This document shows, one piece after another, positions 12,921-25,528 of a stretch of DNA of 64,000 nucleotides. Position 1 is the first letter of the stretch; the number at the start of each line of letters is the position of its first letter. This DNA comes from Strobilurus pachycystidiatus (Eukaryota > Basidiomycota > Agaricomycetes > Agaricales > Physalacriaceae): positions 558,001-622,000 of the forward strand of contig JAHLMK010000009.1 of the NCBI GenBank assembly GCA_019915135.1, read 5' to 3'. The translations under genes and the position numbers were made by a program. The notes beneath the pieces are model-generated. The model was not told where the DNA came from. It saw only the letters and a program-made list of their open reading frames with translations, and did no database searches.

Positions 12921-13737
12921 GCGCGGGACGATACGAGCACTTCGTCGCATTCAAAAAGGCTACGAGCAAGGTCACTCGTTGCGAAGGACGCGCTTCTTTT
13001 TACCTGGTCACTCGTTGCGAAAAAACTGGTGTACTCTGTAGGAATTCATGCCTAGACTCCATGTACGAAACAAGCATCAGGTCCTGTCTAGTGACCTTGC
13101 ACCTACGACGCGCCTTGCTGACGCCCGTTTCAGATTGTCAAGCAAGTCCCGGTCGCGGTAGTACGCCAGCCCATAATCGACTGTTCGAAGAAAACCTTAG
13201 ATCTCGGACATTCGACTTCACTGAGAGAATGGTGTCTACCCACTCGACTTAATTGTTATGAGGCCTGAGCCCCAGAGGGTGGGGCCTAGGTATTCTCCGA
13301 ATGTATGCTCAACCGATGACCTGCTTCGAAGTGAGGTCATCTTACCCTCCGTTGTTTTGCGGTTACTGATCAAGGCATCGTGAACTCAGACGACAGTACC
13401 TTGCCTTATTCGCCCAATTCACTCGAGCCTTCACGCGCCCATTCGAACACGATCAGAATACAATCGCTCGTCTCATGATCGTCTTCATGCAGTTCGCGGC
13501 GGGTTCGCGGTATATCTATCCCGAAGGAAAGGTCTAGGCGCCTACGGCTTGGATTGTCGAGTCAGGATTGTGACAGCTGCCATACGAGGTGCTCGGGATT
13601 ACCACTTTAGGCAACGCGCCGAGTCAAAACGCGCTCCCGCCCATCCAGGGACGCCAAGGCTATCAGTGTCATACATAAAATAAAAGCCACGCTCCAATGC
13701 GTCCCCTATCCTTCATCTCATCTTGTCCTTTACCTCC
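12921..13737. other. Spacer with a small direct repeat
   Basis: No gene recognised. TCACTCGTTGCGA occurs twice between about 12970 and 13022. The end of the stretch (ACATAAAATAAAAG near 13673) is AT-rich and could be the promoter of the ankyrin gene that starts at 13738. Confidence 0.45.
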
Positions 13738-16700
13738 ATGACTGAACAAATCGCTTTTCTTTCCCGCCTCCAGGCGGGCCTGCCGTTGGACGACGTCCTC
13801 CAGCCCTCCCTCGACAACGAAGTCGAGCTCCGCCGGCTCTTTGCAACGGACAAGACCAACGAGCGCCTTCAGGACCCGTACGTCGGCCTCGTGGACGTGT
13901 TCGGCGAGGGAACGGAAGGGGCGTTCACCACGCGCGCTCGCGCCGTGCAAGATGATATCGACTTGACGGCAAAGTACGTGATGCCCTTGTCCCCCGAACA
14001 GCGTCGCGCCTCCGGCACTCCTTGCATCGTCCCCGACCTGGACTCCTTCCGCAAGAACTGGGCCATATTCTCTGAAGGATCCTTGTCCCAATTGTTGGAC
14101 TGGAACAACGTCGTCGTAGCGGGCGGGAGCGTCCTCGCGTGTCTTACACCCCTGCCCGAGAGCGCTACGCTCAGCAAGAGGGCGACGCGCAAGTTCTATC
14201 ATAGCAACGCGTATCCGACGTCGGATGTGGATTTGTTCTTGTGGGGGCTGACGCCTGAGGAGGCTGAGGCGAAGATTGTCAAGATCTATGAGGCGGTGAG
14301 GGATAGTGTTCCGTGGGATTGCACTTGTGTTCGCACGAAGCATACTATCTCGATTCACTGTACGTTTCATTCCCATTCCCTAACAACCTTTACTTACCTT
14401 ATTACCCAGCCCAATACCCTTACCGCTCCGTGCAAATCGTCTTGCGCCTCTATACATCTGTCTCCGAGATCCTCACTGGGTTCGACATCGACGCGCCCTG
14501 CTGCGCGTACGACGGCACCCGCGTTTGGGCCAATCCCCGTGCCCTCGTTGCCATGATGCGCCAGTGCAACACCGTGGACATGACGCGTCGCTCGCCCTCG
14601 TACGAGGTCCGCCTGGCAAAGTATTCTGCGAGGGCGTTTGAGGTGTATGTCCCCACCTTGAGCAGGAAGGATGTGGATCCTACTGTACGTATAGATATTG
14701 TCTAGCCTTTTCGAACTAACCATTCAATTGTTTCAGATATACGAACGCTCCATCGCCCGGATCGAAGGCCTTGCTCGATTGCTCGTATTCGAGAAGATCA
14801 AAGATACCAACGACAGGGACGCGTTCTTGCAGAACCGTCGCATGCTCCGTGGAAGGCCGAACGAGAACAGCTATAGGCGTCAGAGGAACCGCAAATACAA
14901 GGGAGACTTGAAGGATGAGTCAGGGGGGTTTGGTGGGCTAGAGATGAATGACTACGATGTAGCATCGCTGCATATCCCGTATGGACCTGGGTGGGACGCT
15001 AGGAGGATCGAAAAGTTGGTGTATCAAACGGACTTGGGAATGAATTGTGAGTGTTCATGATTGGTGTTTGGATATCGTCTGAGGATTTTCATAGCGACAT
15101 TCAACCCGAAGAACAAGGGAAGGAGATTGCATCGCCATCCGGCATTCTTTGGCACGATCGAGGAGTGCTTGGAGGACTGTTGTGAGGTGGGTTGTGGCTC
15201 ATGTCTCTGTAGGGATTGAGGATATTGATCAAATGTGCAGTGCTGTCCTGAGGCTATCGATGAAGATGAACGTAAGCTCTTGGAGGAAGAGGACAAGAAC
15301 TACATTCGTGGCCGCATTTCGTAAGTCGGCTGTCTATTCATTGCCTTATCCCTTGTCTGACTTGGCTGATATAGGTTCATCGAAGAAGATCCTGGCCGAC
15401 AGAGCATGACAGGAAGCTTCAACCCCATCGACGTAGGCGAATGGAGCGAACAGGTTTATATTGGGCCCTTGTCCAAGTTCTTCAGCGCCATCGCAGCCGG
15501 TGACCAGGATGCTGTCACTTCAATGTTGGCTGGACCTGAGCCCGAAGTCGACATCAACCGCCGGGATCACGTCGGCCGCAGTTCTCTGCACCTCGCCATT
15601 ATCTGTCGCCGTGCAGACATCGCGCTGGACCTAATCGACCGTGGAGCTCGGATATCTGCGAGACTGGTCGATGGAAGGTCTCCGCTGCATCTGGCGGCGC
15701 AATATGACTTGGAGGAGGTGGTGAGCAGGTTGTTGGACAAGAGTCGCGCGAATGAGGCAGAACTGAAGAAGAAAAGTGGGGACGAAGACGGGAGCGACGA
15801 AGGGGAAGATGCGAAGGAGAGGGCGAGCTCGCAGGACGATTGGACGTCGGAGGATGACGGGGTCATCTCGCTGGATGATGATGAAGATGCAGACAATGAA
15901 GATGGGGATGATGAAGACGACGACGACGATGGGAATGGCGATGGTGAAAAGGAATCAGGCGCAAAATCTGTCGACGCCAACAAGCCTGCCAATCCTGAAC
16001 TTGAAGGAAACAGCGCCCTAGACGATTCTGACGAAACGCCCGATGTTCTCGATGTCAACGTCCCGGATTGGGACCTCGACTTTTCTCCTCTCATGTTCGC
16101 CATCCTCTACGCATCCCCTTCCCTTGTCTCTGCTCTGCTCGCCGCCGGAGCCAGCATCACCCTGGTCTCCAAAGCCAAGTACTTCAGTGCTCCAGCACTG
16201 CACCCTCTCAGCCTCACGATCCTGCGCGACGACGAGGATACTGCATGCGCCATCGCCAGTGTCCTACTCAGGGCTGGTGCCGCATCCTCCACCGCCGATG
16301 CTAGTATGCACACCGTCTTCCACGAAGCGGTCGCTGCGGGCAAAACGAAGCTCGTAAGGTTCCTTCTTTCGAACGACCCCAAAGCCATGTCTGTGATTCA
16401 GTCTCCGACCCTTGACTGGAGTAGAGTCTACTTTCCCCTCGGAACCGCCGTCAGGGCCAGGGATCCTGCGATGGTCGTTACTTTGGCCGCGTATGGTGCA
16501 AGTTTGGTCTTCGAAGAGGAGGATGTCGAGCAAGCACTGTTCGATTCTCGGCATACAGAGTGAGCTTCCTTCTAACCATGGATTGATTGTTTCTAACCTA
16601 CTATAGTCGCCGTCTACTAGGGGTCACCAGCGCCGGTGATGCATTCAAGAACACCTTGATGCCTCTCGAATGTGCAATGGCAAACCGGGATGATATGGTC

Positions 16701-19469
16701 CGGCTTCTCCTTGCCCTTGGTGCTGATCCCAACTGTGCAACCAAGGGCTCTCTCGCCCGATACGGCAGGGACAATTTCACCTTCTTCAGCTATTCGCGAT
16801 GGGCGAAGAAGAAGGCTCTTCGGGATGCCCCCAAGCCCGTCGAGGAATCAGCCACTTTACATGCGGGGCATGGCTGGAAGGCGTTCTACGCGAAGCTCGT
16901 GAGGGAGAAGGAGACGTTAAAATGGTCCAAGGACGAACAAGCAAAGAAGGAGGTGAAGCAAGCGGATGAGACCGCGGCGTACTTTGCGGATATGGAGAAG
17001 GTGCTTGGGGAGTATGGCGGCAAGACGTGGAATGAGGCCTTCCCTCATCGAAAGCAGCCGGAGAATGATGAAGATGATAGCAACAGCAATAACGACGACT
17101 CACCTGATCCGGAAAGTTACGTGGAGCTCACGACGAGTTGGTCAAAGCGCAATGTTCCAAAGACTCTTAATGACTTGTACGACGAACTCTACGAAGCTTG
17201 TTTCGCCGGCGATAACGCCAAAATCGAGGAACTGTGTCTTCCCCCAGAAGTCACTACCGACAGCCACCTCTTGTCGATGTCTGTGACGACAAACGACGGC
17301 TCTCGCGTCACACCCCTCTACGCTGCCATTTGCGGTCGTCACTGGAACACCGTGCAGCTCGTGTTCTCTATAATTGGCGCTCAGTACGAGAAGGATGAGA
17401 AAGAAGACAATCGATACAACTCCAATGTCAACTTTTGTAAGTGCTCATACTAACTGTCGCCACTCTTACTTTGATATCTGACTGGACTTAACTTAGATGA
17501 TGACTCTGACGATGATGCCTCTGATATATCCTACGAGTCTGACGACACCGTCGAAGAGCCTATATTTGTGGACCTCGCATCACGTCCGTCGAAGGTCAAG
17601 AGCTCCATCTCACAAAAGGTGTACCTTGACGAGACGAGAATGAACGTTCCCGGCGGAAATTTTAACATCATCTCCGAAGCTATTCACAACAACGACCTCG
17701 AAGCATTCCGACATGTTCTCAAACTCTACAAGACCGCCAAGGACGAACCGATCCCTCTGAGCGACGCCATCCTCTCTCAGCTGATAACCAAAGACCGTCC
17801 GGACATGCTCGACGAGCTCATCCGCCGGAGTGGGCTGGGCTTGACAGTCGAAAGCCAACACGATGAAGAGCAGGAGGTGGCGAGGAACGACCGAAACCGT
17901 GTGTACCTAGGTCTCAACGTGCATGGGAAGAAGCGGGGCGACCTGGCGAAGAAGGGCGATCCCAACGCTGTGTCGGGGCAGAACGTGGAGGAACCGTTCG
18001 TATGGCGGGCAGCGCACATGGGCGCCACATCGGTGGTGCAGTACCTCGCAACCGACCGGCCCCTTGCCGCATACAAGCACTACTCGATAACGCACAACGA
18101 TGCTTTGGCTGTCAAGATCAGGCGGGCGAATCAGAGTGGAAAGCTGGAGACGATACTGCCGGACTGGTTAGGGTGGAAAGTCAACGCGCTGGGCGAGTCG
18201 CCGTACGCTGCTGCGGTGCTGAGCGGGAAGCTGGAGACGATTAAGGCAGTGTTCAACATCAAGGCGCCAGGTGCCAGTTTCCCAAAGACGGCTGTTCACA
18301 ATCGGTGTGTTTTCTTCGTGCATGATCGTTTCGGCGATGTGTTGACCACACTCGTTCAGCATCAAGTTTATCGGATCCAACATCCTCGGCGTCGCTATCC
18401 AGAGTGGTTGTAAGAAGGAAGTTGTTGAATTCCTGCTTGGGCGAGGGATAGATCCCTCTGTCTGCGAACAGACTAAAGGGTATGTTGTACTAACTGTCTT
18501 GGAAAAGGTTTTCATTGACCGATACTTCTAGCTGGAATATCTATCACATCACTTGTGCGAAGGGGAGCAACTTGACTTTCGACATCTTGGAATATCTTCT
18601 CAAGAAGCTCCCCAAAGACACAAGCGAAACAATGTTGTGTCAACCTTCGAAGACTCGTCAGGATACTGTCCGTCATGTTCCGCCTTTACCAGATACTCGT
18701 TCACTCATGACGTTCCCAGCCCCTCCATCTTGCTGTCAAGTCTGGCAGACCAGCCCTCGTCAAGCTCATTCTCGGCTTCAGTACTCGGTCGCTGGACATG
18801 TCGAACGTCGATGGCTTCACCCCTTTACACGCCGCTGTTGACTCTGGCTTTGCCGACATCGTCCACCTCCTCATCCCTGCTCGCCCCGAGCTCATCCAAC
18901 GCGAGAACGGCGCCGGCAACACGGCGCTGGAGATGGCGGATGTCAAGTCCCTCCAACACCGCCTCACCACCCATAGCCGGCAGAAACAGGCTGGCAATAG
19001 TGGGGAACTGAGCTCTTACCTCACTACGCACATTGCCCGTCATCGGCCTAGCAAGGATGACTTGGTACGTCTGCGCACGACCGTGGACGCACTTGTGGCA
19101 GATGGCAAAGGCTCCGAGTCCTTGATCAAGGCGATGGACGGTTTTGTCAAGGCGACGGTTGAAGCGGGATCTAAGGAGAGTCCGGAAGATCCCATCGACG
19201 AGAAGATCCGTGTCGAACAATTCAACCCCGCAGAAGTGTATAACGCCCTTCTCAATGCTGTTGGTCAGAGCGGGCCGCGAAGACTCGTCCACCTCGTCGA
19301 CGTTCAGCGGTCCGTGCAAGGCAGTTTACGGAAATCTGCTGAGAAGGCGGGAGATGAGCATGTGCCGCGTGACGACGATGAGTTGGAGCCGGAGGTGGGC
19401 GAAGAAGTGAAGGAGCGGAATGGGAGTATGGTTATCAGGGCGATTGGATGGGCGCCTGAGGGTTATTGA
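13738..19469 (+). CDS. Nucleotidyltransferase-fold plus ankyrin-repeat protein
   Basis: Multi-exon gene of well over 1,400 codons. The first exon starts at ATG 13738; an upstream TTG is not a plausible eukaryotic start. Residues 129-131 are GGS and 163-165 are DVD inside VVVAGGSVLACL ... TSDVDLFLWGL, the GGS and DxD signature of polymerase-beta-type nucleotidyltransferases. The next exons carry VQIVLRLYTSVSEILTGFDI and RSPSYEVRLAKYSARAFEVY. Ankyrin repeats follow: GRSSLHLAIICRRADIALDL, GRSPLHLAAQYDLEEVVSRL, PLECAMANRDDMVRLLLALG, and GFTPLHAAVDSGFADIVHLL near the end. A long acidic Asp/Glu/Gly insert interrupts the repeats near 15780-15950. Introns lie near 14360, 14685, 15045, 15190, 15320, 16563, 17437, 18305 and 18480. 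Substrate and partners are unknown; whether the transferase site is active cannot be judged. Confidence 0.75.
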
Positions 19470-19600
19470 GATGGAAGGCCTACTTTCAATCGTTGATCAA
19501 TAAATTCATGATAGGTGTTCTTAGATTCGCTGTAGGGCAATTGTGGCGGACATGAAGTTTGAAATAATAGTTTGTACAATAGGTACGTTACACGTAGAAG

Positions 19601-20748
19601 CTACGGAAGCAAAAGTTTGCTCAAAGCACACGAAAAGTCCTGGATAGCTCGTTCTACATTCTCGAGACCCGTCCAAAGAAGATGTTTCGCACACTGAGCG
19701 ACTTCATTCCATGCCTCCGTTTTGTCAGCTGGAACAGAACAATCAGGTCTGACATTCGAGAAGTCAAAAAAGCACACATACCTGAGACGAACTTTGGCGG
19801 ATATTGGAGGGTTGTGGCCGCAAGCTGAAGCGGCCGAATGTACTGTACCATTGCCCCCATGAGTGAGATCCCATGGCCGGGTACAGGTCCTGGCAAGGAC
19901 CCCGTCAAGACGTCTTTTGCTAGGACATACATCTCGCAGTAACGAGCCATCGGCGTGTACGCCAGCCCGGCGTCATTCGACAGCAATGGTACAAAGCCGC
20001 CGCCATAGTTGTCCGTCGCAATGCGTTGTAGCTCCATCACAATGCAGCCCCACAGTTCTATCTCGCGTCTCGGGGTCATCCCTTTTTGACAGAGCAAGTC
20101 CCTACGGAGCGGATTGTGCCAGGGCGGTAGGTTGAAGAATTGAGTGCGGATGGTGTTACAGACGGCTGCGACCTCTCTTCGATCCGGTGGGTTGCCGGAC
20201 GCCACCTCTCTCTTGATGCGGGCCAAGATGTCGTAGAACGTCTGCACGCGGACCTTAGGATAGTTGATGTAAGCCTCTTGCATAGCGCTGGAGACGATCT
20301 GGCTGAACTCGTCTCTGTGGTCGAAGCCCCGGCGTTGTCGTAAGGTTTCCCTTGTGGCGTCGTCAATGAACATGACATCTTGTCGCAGCTCAAGCAGCTG
20401 TGAGATGATGCAGTATTTGGTCCCCTCGCCAGAGAATCCGGAGAGGCGCGTGTACGGCTCGATGTCGGGTGGGGTGATATTGAAGGAAAGGGCGCGCGTG
20501 CGGAGTCCGAAGGCATTGTCGGAGACGACGCCACGGTGGAGTTGGTTGAGAACGATGTAGAGGTCGTGGACGAGAGCGAGAATGAGCTGGGCGGCGTTGG
20601 CGTCGTTTACTGCATCGAGTGGGATCGGTTTGGGCTCGAGATATAGGCCTAGGTGATTATCGCTGGCATCTAGCAAGGATAGGGACTCGTCGAGAGATGG
20701 GAGGAGGTCCGAGTCTGGAAAGTCGAAAAGATCAAATGAGTAGTCCAT
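19601..20748 (-). CDS. Family A protein, distant member A0
   Basis: Unknown protein related to the three tandem copies at 43613, 45884 and 50329. Shared blocks are NDANAAQLILALVHDLYIVL (against NDANAVQLVLALVHDCFIVL), LRQDVMFIDD, HRDEFSQIVSSAM, CNTIRTQFFNLPP, MTPRREIELW, YVLAKDVLTGSLPGP and YIRPLQLA. A 53-nt intron (GTATGT to CAG, with the exon ending TCAG) changes frame into a last exon ending ALSKLLLP at 19601. The tandem copies have an intron at the same place but an unrelated last exon. I prefer ATG 20748 over 20838 because a TATA-like element lies between them. Predicted mostly helical; no known domain. It converges on the ankyrin gene with 131 bp between stops. Confidence 0.7.
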
Positions 20749-20788
20749 TGTCGGTAGGAGGTCCGGAGGTTCGATGCAAGAGCCAGTG

Positions 20789-20796
20789 ATATATAG
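20789..20796 (-). promoter_or_regulatory. TATA-like element for A0
   Basis: CTATATAT on the minus strand, about 40 bp before ATG 20748 and downstream of the alternative ATG at 20838. This supports the later start. Confidence 0.4.
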
Positions 20797-20838
20797 ATAG
20801 TAGATAATAAGCCACAATTGAGAAAGGCTGTAGCGCAT

Positions 20839-21814
20839 CAGAAGACAATTAGGTGAGGACGCAGATCACAGCAAATCAAGGGTCAATTCCATTGTCTTTG
20901 CAAGCACCTGGTGATGGAGGACCCAAGAACGAAATGGAATATTCCAATGCCTCTAGAATTTGGAATTCAGTGAGACGAAATCGACAGCCAAGACACCTTG
21001 AATTTTCCCTGCTCTGGATCGCGTCAAATACCCTCAGCCAGGAGTAGCCTATGATATTCTTTGACGATTGCGCCAATGACTTGGAGCCGCAGGGATAGAC
21101 GGAGACGGAGGAGAGAAAGGACAAGTTTGGATTCAGGGCCGCTCAAATCCCATCATTATCATTGTTCGCGTCCCTGAGGTCCAATATTTCCTTCCGACTA
21201 TCGTCACATACTGACTTGTCCTTCTTATTGGCGATTGACTACGCGCGTCTCATGGTCATAATGTGCACTGTGGCGCCGTTAGTGAAACCTGGTGCTATTC
21301 CTGTGGCAGGAGACGCGCATATACACAGCTTCGCAACAACCAGTGGCTCTTGACGTGTATATATGCGCCTATTCTGCAAGGCGAGTTGCCCAATCGGTCT
21401 AGTATATGTAAGAAATTTGACGGCTCTCCAGCTCTCACGGTGCAGTGCATCCGGACGAAGCTCTTTCAGTCGAACACACCATCACTTCGTTCGATGACGA
21501 CCGGAGTCTTCTGTCATGATACCACAGGACTTGCATAGTCAAACAGTAGATCCTCGGCATTCTGATCCACGCGCAGAGGACGACATTGCTCACGATCGAC
21601 AGGAAGAAGGGTCGACAGGAGTTTAGCGTTTACTTGGATTCAATCAATCAATCAATAAATACACGGCACGGAGGATTCGTCAATGGCATGTATGTATGTC
21701 AAATGTCCTACACCAAGCTAGAAGCATTTCATCGACGTATTCGCGAAGCATACAAGTTCCAATATAGCCCAGTCATTCAAACTGAGGCGGGATGCTAGTA
21801 TATGAGCGCCTATA
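20839..21814. other. Intergenic region
   Basis: No gene recognised between the 5' end of A0 and the 3' end of the RTA1-like gene. It contains a short simple repeat (CAATCAATCAATCAAT, 21641-21656). Confidence 0.5.
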
Positions 21815-23085
21815 TCAATTCAAGCTTGTCCCCGAATCATTCACACTGGCAGACTCTGATGCTCCGACTTTCATCTCCAGATCCGAGTCGTCTACAACCG
21901 TCTCCGAGTCCGGCTCGCGCTTCAGCAAAACACCTGGGTGAAGGATGTTGGAGGTGTAGATTGCCAGCACGATCATGGCGCCGTCGAGAACATCTTCCAC
22001 CGCAATATTGGTGAGTTTGTCAATACTGAGGAAAAAGGAAAACAACACACTGAAGTAGATCTCTGTCGTGATGATACGGCCATCCCATCCGTCAACCAGC
22101 TCGATTGTACGATAGACGGCTCTAAGAGGATTGTTAACCACAGATTTGTGGGTAGTAAGCAGTGATATACACGCACCGAATGAACATACAAGTCGTGCTG
22201 AACATAAGACCAACGCTCTGGAGCTTGATATTTCGCGTCAAAACGCCTCGCTTGGATTCCTTTCCCACAATGGGCTTGTTCGCGAAATAGCGATAGAAGT
22301 ACTCCGCGGACGTGAAAGCATACACGCTGATAGTGACTTGAGCCCGAGTCAGCCGTCAGGATAGCCATCGAGAGAACCAGTTGAACCGCACCCATCTGGA
22401 ACACGATACCCCCAAGCATGATATGCCCACCCTTCTCAGGATCTGTCCCCAGAGCAACAGCCGTCGCAGCGATTCCACCACCAACGGCTTGGACGATCAA
22501 GGATATCACGTCGCACGAGCAGAACACGATCATGTACCACTTCGGAGTGAGGCGACTGAAGCCTGTCCCCAGTCTATGGATTAGACGCTCCATGATCAGG
22601 AAGTTGGCGGCGAGGAGCGGCGTGGGTGCAAGGATGGTGCAGGTCAGCCTTCAATGTCATGATTGTGACTTGACGAGCGGGCAGGAATGGAAAGAAAGAC
22701 GTACTGCATCTCGTATGGTGTGGCTAGACCCGGAGCGGAGCTAGACCACAGACGGACACCCCAGCCCAGAAGCTCCAGGATACCACATATTCCAGCTGTA
22801 GCAAGCATCCAGTATCGCTTGTAGATGATAGCTTGTCCCGCGTGTAAGACTACGTTACGTCCTCCTAGTCATGGCTCGAGTCCGTAGAGATGATCAGACG
22901 TACTTACCCGTCGAGATGCCGAATAAAACGAGGAAGGTGATGGCGACGCTGTCACTGGGTACATAGCCATAGAAGCTGTTATAATCCCTTGTGGCGCGCG
23001 CTGCCAATTCTCGAGTATCGATGAGCTCAACTTGAAGTTTGATGAGAAAGGTTGGTCCAGAACGCTTACCGAAAGTGGCGGCCAT
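21815..23085 (-). CDS. RTA1-like multi-pass membrane protein
   Basis: The first exon reads FYGYVPSDSVAITFLVLFGI, the typical first helix of the fungal RTA1 / lipid-translocating exporter family. Later exons contain LTPKWYMIVFCSCDVISLIV followed by QAVGGGIAATAV and GGHIMLGGIVFQMGAVQLV, the family's central signature. Near the end are YRTIELVDGWDGRIITTEIY and a final helix ending with HPG, then an acidic cytoplasmic tail. Seven membrane segments are expected. Fungal members (Rta1, Rsb1 and relatives) are linked to sterol or sphingoid-base stress and drug resistance at the plasma membrane; substrate here is unknown. Several introns of about 50-60 nt separate the exons. Confidence 0.82.
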
Positions 23086-24547
23086 GTTGAGGAAACAGAA
23101 AGAAAAGTGAGTGGATGATAATGAAAGGAGACCTGGAAGGATGACGGGTCTTCAGAATTTATAATGGCACGGACAGCCTGCCCACGTTATCCCTGCCCTA
23201 CGATCAAGGTGTCACTGATGTGAACTGCCAGTGTGATGTCGTGAAGGCTCCGCAGAGCACCTCTTGCAGCGACTCTCGACCCAACCCTCAGGCTATCTGA
23301 CTTACCCACCTTTCCGACGTAGGACGAGCGGGCAGTAGCATTATTCCTGCAGAGATTCTGTGTGTCGGTTTCTGCGTATAAGAAGGGACCTTGCCGAGTA
23401 GTCTCCTTCAATCCTGTGCTGATGAATATCACTGTATTCGATTAGTGAGGCAAAGGCTCGAATCGAAAAGATTCGTCTGGTTCGCATCTTTACGCGATGA
23501 GATGCAGTAAGTAAGTACTTTACTGAAGACATTCTCGGATTTCTCCGACTCGTCCTACAGGTTCGGATTCAACTTCGGAAGTCGTGCCGGGTCTCCGAGG
23601 TGCCTCTTTGCTGGACCACCACCACCGCGTCTTTACCAAACGCTAATCTGCGTAAAAAACAAACCCATGGCGCTTTCACACAGCCTATTCAGGGCGGGCG
23701 CATCGTTGGCGGCGGTGCTAAATCTAAGCGCGGATCCCACCTTCAAATAAAGACAGGCTGGACAGGCCGATTCCGCGCAGGTTCGTGGCCTTTATATTGT
23801 AAAGCGCTTACTGACCCTCAGGTAGCGATTTCTTTACAACGGCGCCAGCAACTGCATGAAGTCTGCCACGTCTGCCTCCAACGAGTGCCTCCATCATACT
23901 CTGACGACGCCTTTGGGCTTTCTCTAAACGCTTGTACTTGCAACATCAGGTGAGTCCTGTCTATGCCGCCCTGATTCTGCCGCTTGACCTCTTTCAGATA
24001 CGCTACCAACTACAAGGTCTTTCCCTTCAGTACTATACCTCCCACTCTCACCTTAACCTCTGCATACGTCCGTCATCCATGTCGCCTTCACCGGCATCAC
24101 CGTCCCACATCGATGGCTATGGCACGATACCTGAACGCAACCTACACCACGGCTCTTTGCATCGGGTCAACCACCTCCAGGCTCCCGAATCCGGATGCCA
24201 TGAGGCCAGGACAGTGACGTAGCATGTCGAGACGTTGGAGGAGGAAAGGAGGGGTGGGCTCGTGAGGGCGCCCAGGAAGTACGGATGAAAACTAAACCGC
24301 TGCCTGTTCATTGACAACTCCTTTCAGAGAAACGCCCCCCAATATACCATTTTCGAGATTGCTTCCCCAATCAAGCGCGCAGGACATGGTATGTCTGCCT
24401 CAATCACATCGGTACTCCGTTTCCAAAGGAACGTCTTATTCATTGACGTACAGATCACGAACCGAGGACCCCATATGATCCCAAAGCTTTGCTTACTCTG
24501 AACTTGGATTAGTGATCCACATTTCAGTCAGCTGCTCTCACAGCGCG
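23086..24547. other. Intergenic region
   Basis: Open frames near 23600-23950 and 23930-24220 show no recognisable family and no supporting intron pattern. Nothing else was recognised up to the GST promoter. Confidence 0.45.
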
Positions 24548-24554
24548 TATAAAG
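24548..24554 (+). promoter_or_regulatory. TATA box of the GST gene
   Basis: TATAAAG, 38 bp before the GST start codon, implying a very short 5' leader. Confidence 0.55.
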
Positions 24555-24591
24555 GGCCCACGTACCATACCGTCCCCACAACTCCAGCCCA

Positions 24592-25396
24592 ATGTCGATC
24601 ACATTCTACGATATCCCATCCAACGACAAAACCGGGCCATTCTCTCCGAGCCCCAGCACCTGGAAGATCAGGTTAGCTCCCATCATGGACGCCCGTATGT
24701 ATCTGATCCGCATCACCTCTCAGATATGCCCTGAACTACAAGAACCTCCCCTTCCAAACCGTCTGGGTCGAATACCCCGACATCGCTGCGCTCTATTCTA
24801 GACTCTCTTTCCCTGCATCCGCCACCAACGCCGACGGGAGCCCCTTCTACACTCTCCCGCTCATCCACGACACATCCACGAACACCATCGTCTCAGAGTC
24901 CACCGCCATCGGCCAGTACCTCGATGCCACATACCCCTCTACCCCTACTCTGTTTCCCCTGGGCCCTGCTTCGTATGCACTACACGCAGCCTTCACCGAC
25001 GCATTCCACGCCCAACTCGGCACGCTTTTCAAATTCAGCCTCCCAGCCATGTGCGAAAAACTCAACGCGCCGAGTCAGGCGTACTTCAAGCCGAGCAAGG
25101 AGGCGAAGCTCGGTGCCACGTTTGAACAGCTGCACGATACCGTTGGGGCGAAGGAGTGGGATGTGGTCAGAGGGGATTTCGCTGTGGTCGCGTCGTGGTA
25201 CGAACAGAGCACGGGTACGTTTATCACTGGGGATGCGCCTTCGTTTGCCGACCTAGAGGTGGGGTCATTCGTTTTGTGGATGCGGACGATCTTCGGGCGG
25301 GATAGCGAGAAGTGGAAGGATATTGAGACTTGGGCTGGTGGGAGATTTGCTGCGCTACTGAAGGCGCTTGAGAAGTACGAAGTGGTCAAGGATTGA
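24592..25396 (+). CDS. Glutathione S-transferase, FuA/etherase-like
   Basis: Two exons, 24592-24671 and 24724-25396, give a 250-residue protein, normal for the family. The N-terminal thioredoxin-like domain starts SITFYDIPSNDKTGPFSPS with STWKIRYALNYKNLPF, continues with VEYPDIAALY, and has the cis-Pro region FYTLPLIHDTS and the glutathione-binding SESTAIGQYLDATYP. The helical C-terminal domain includes GDAPSFADLEVGSFVLWMRT. The DIPS... and ..TWK.R motifs are like basidiomycete GSTs related to bacterial beta-etherases, a group expanded in wood- and litter-decay fungi and thought to bind or deglutathionylate aromatic compounds. The convergent EthD gene ends 133 bp away. Confidence 0.88.
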
Positions 25397-25528
25397 ATGA
25401 ATGAAGTGGGTCTTTTTCAGTCGCCCATACATCATTTAACGTCTTCGCTGTATAGGCATCACTTCCGTTTTCGTTCAACTTCAAAAATATGTATCCTACA
25501 CACCAATACCATGACTCCATTCCATCAC

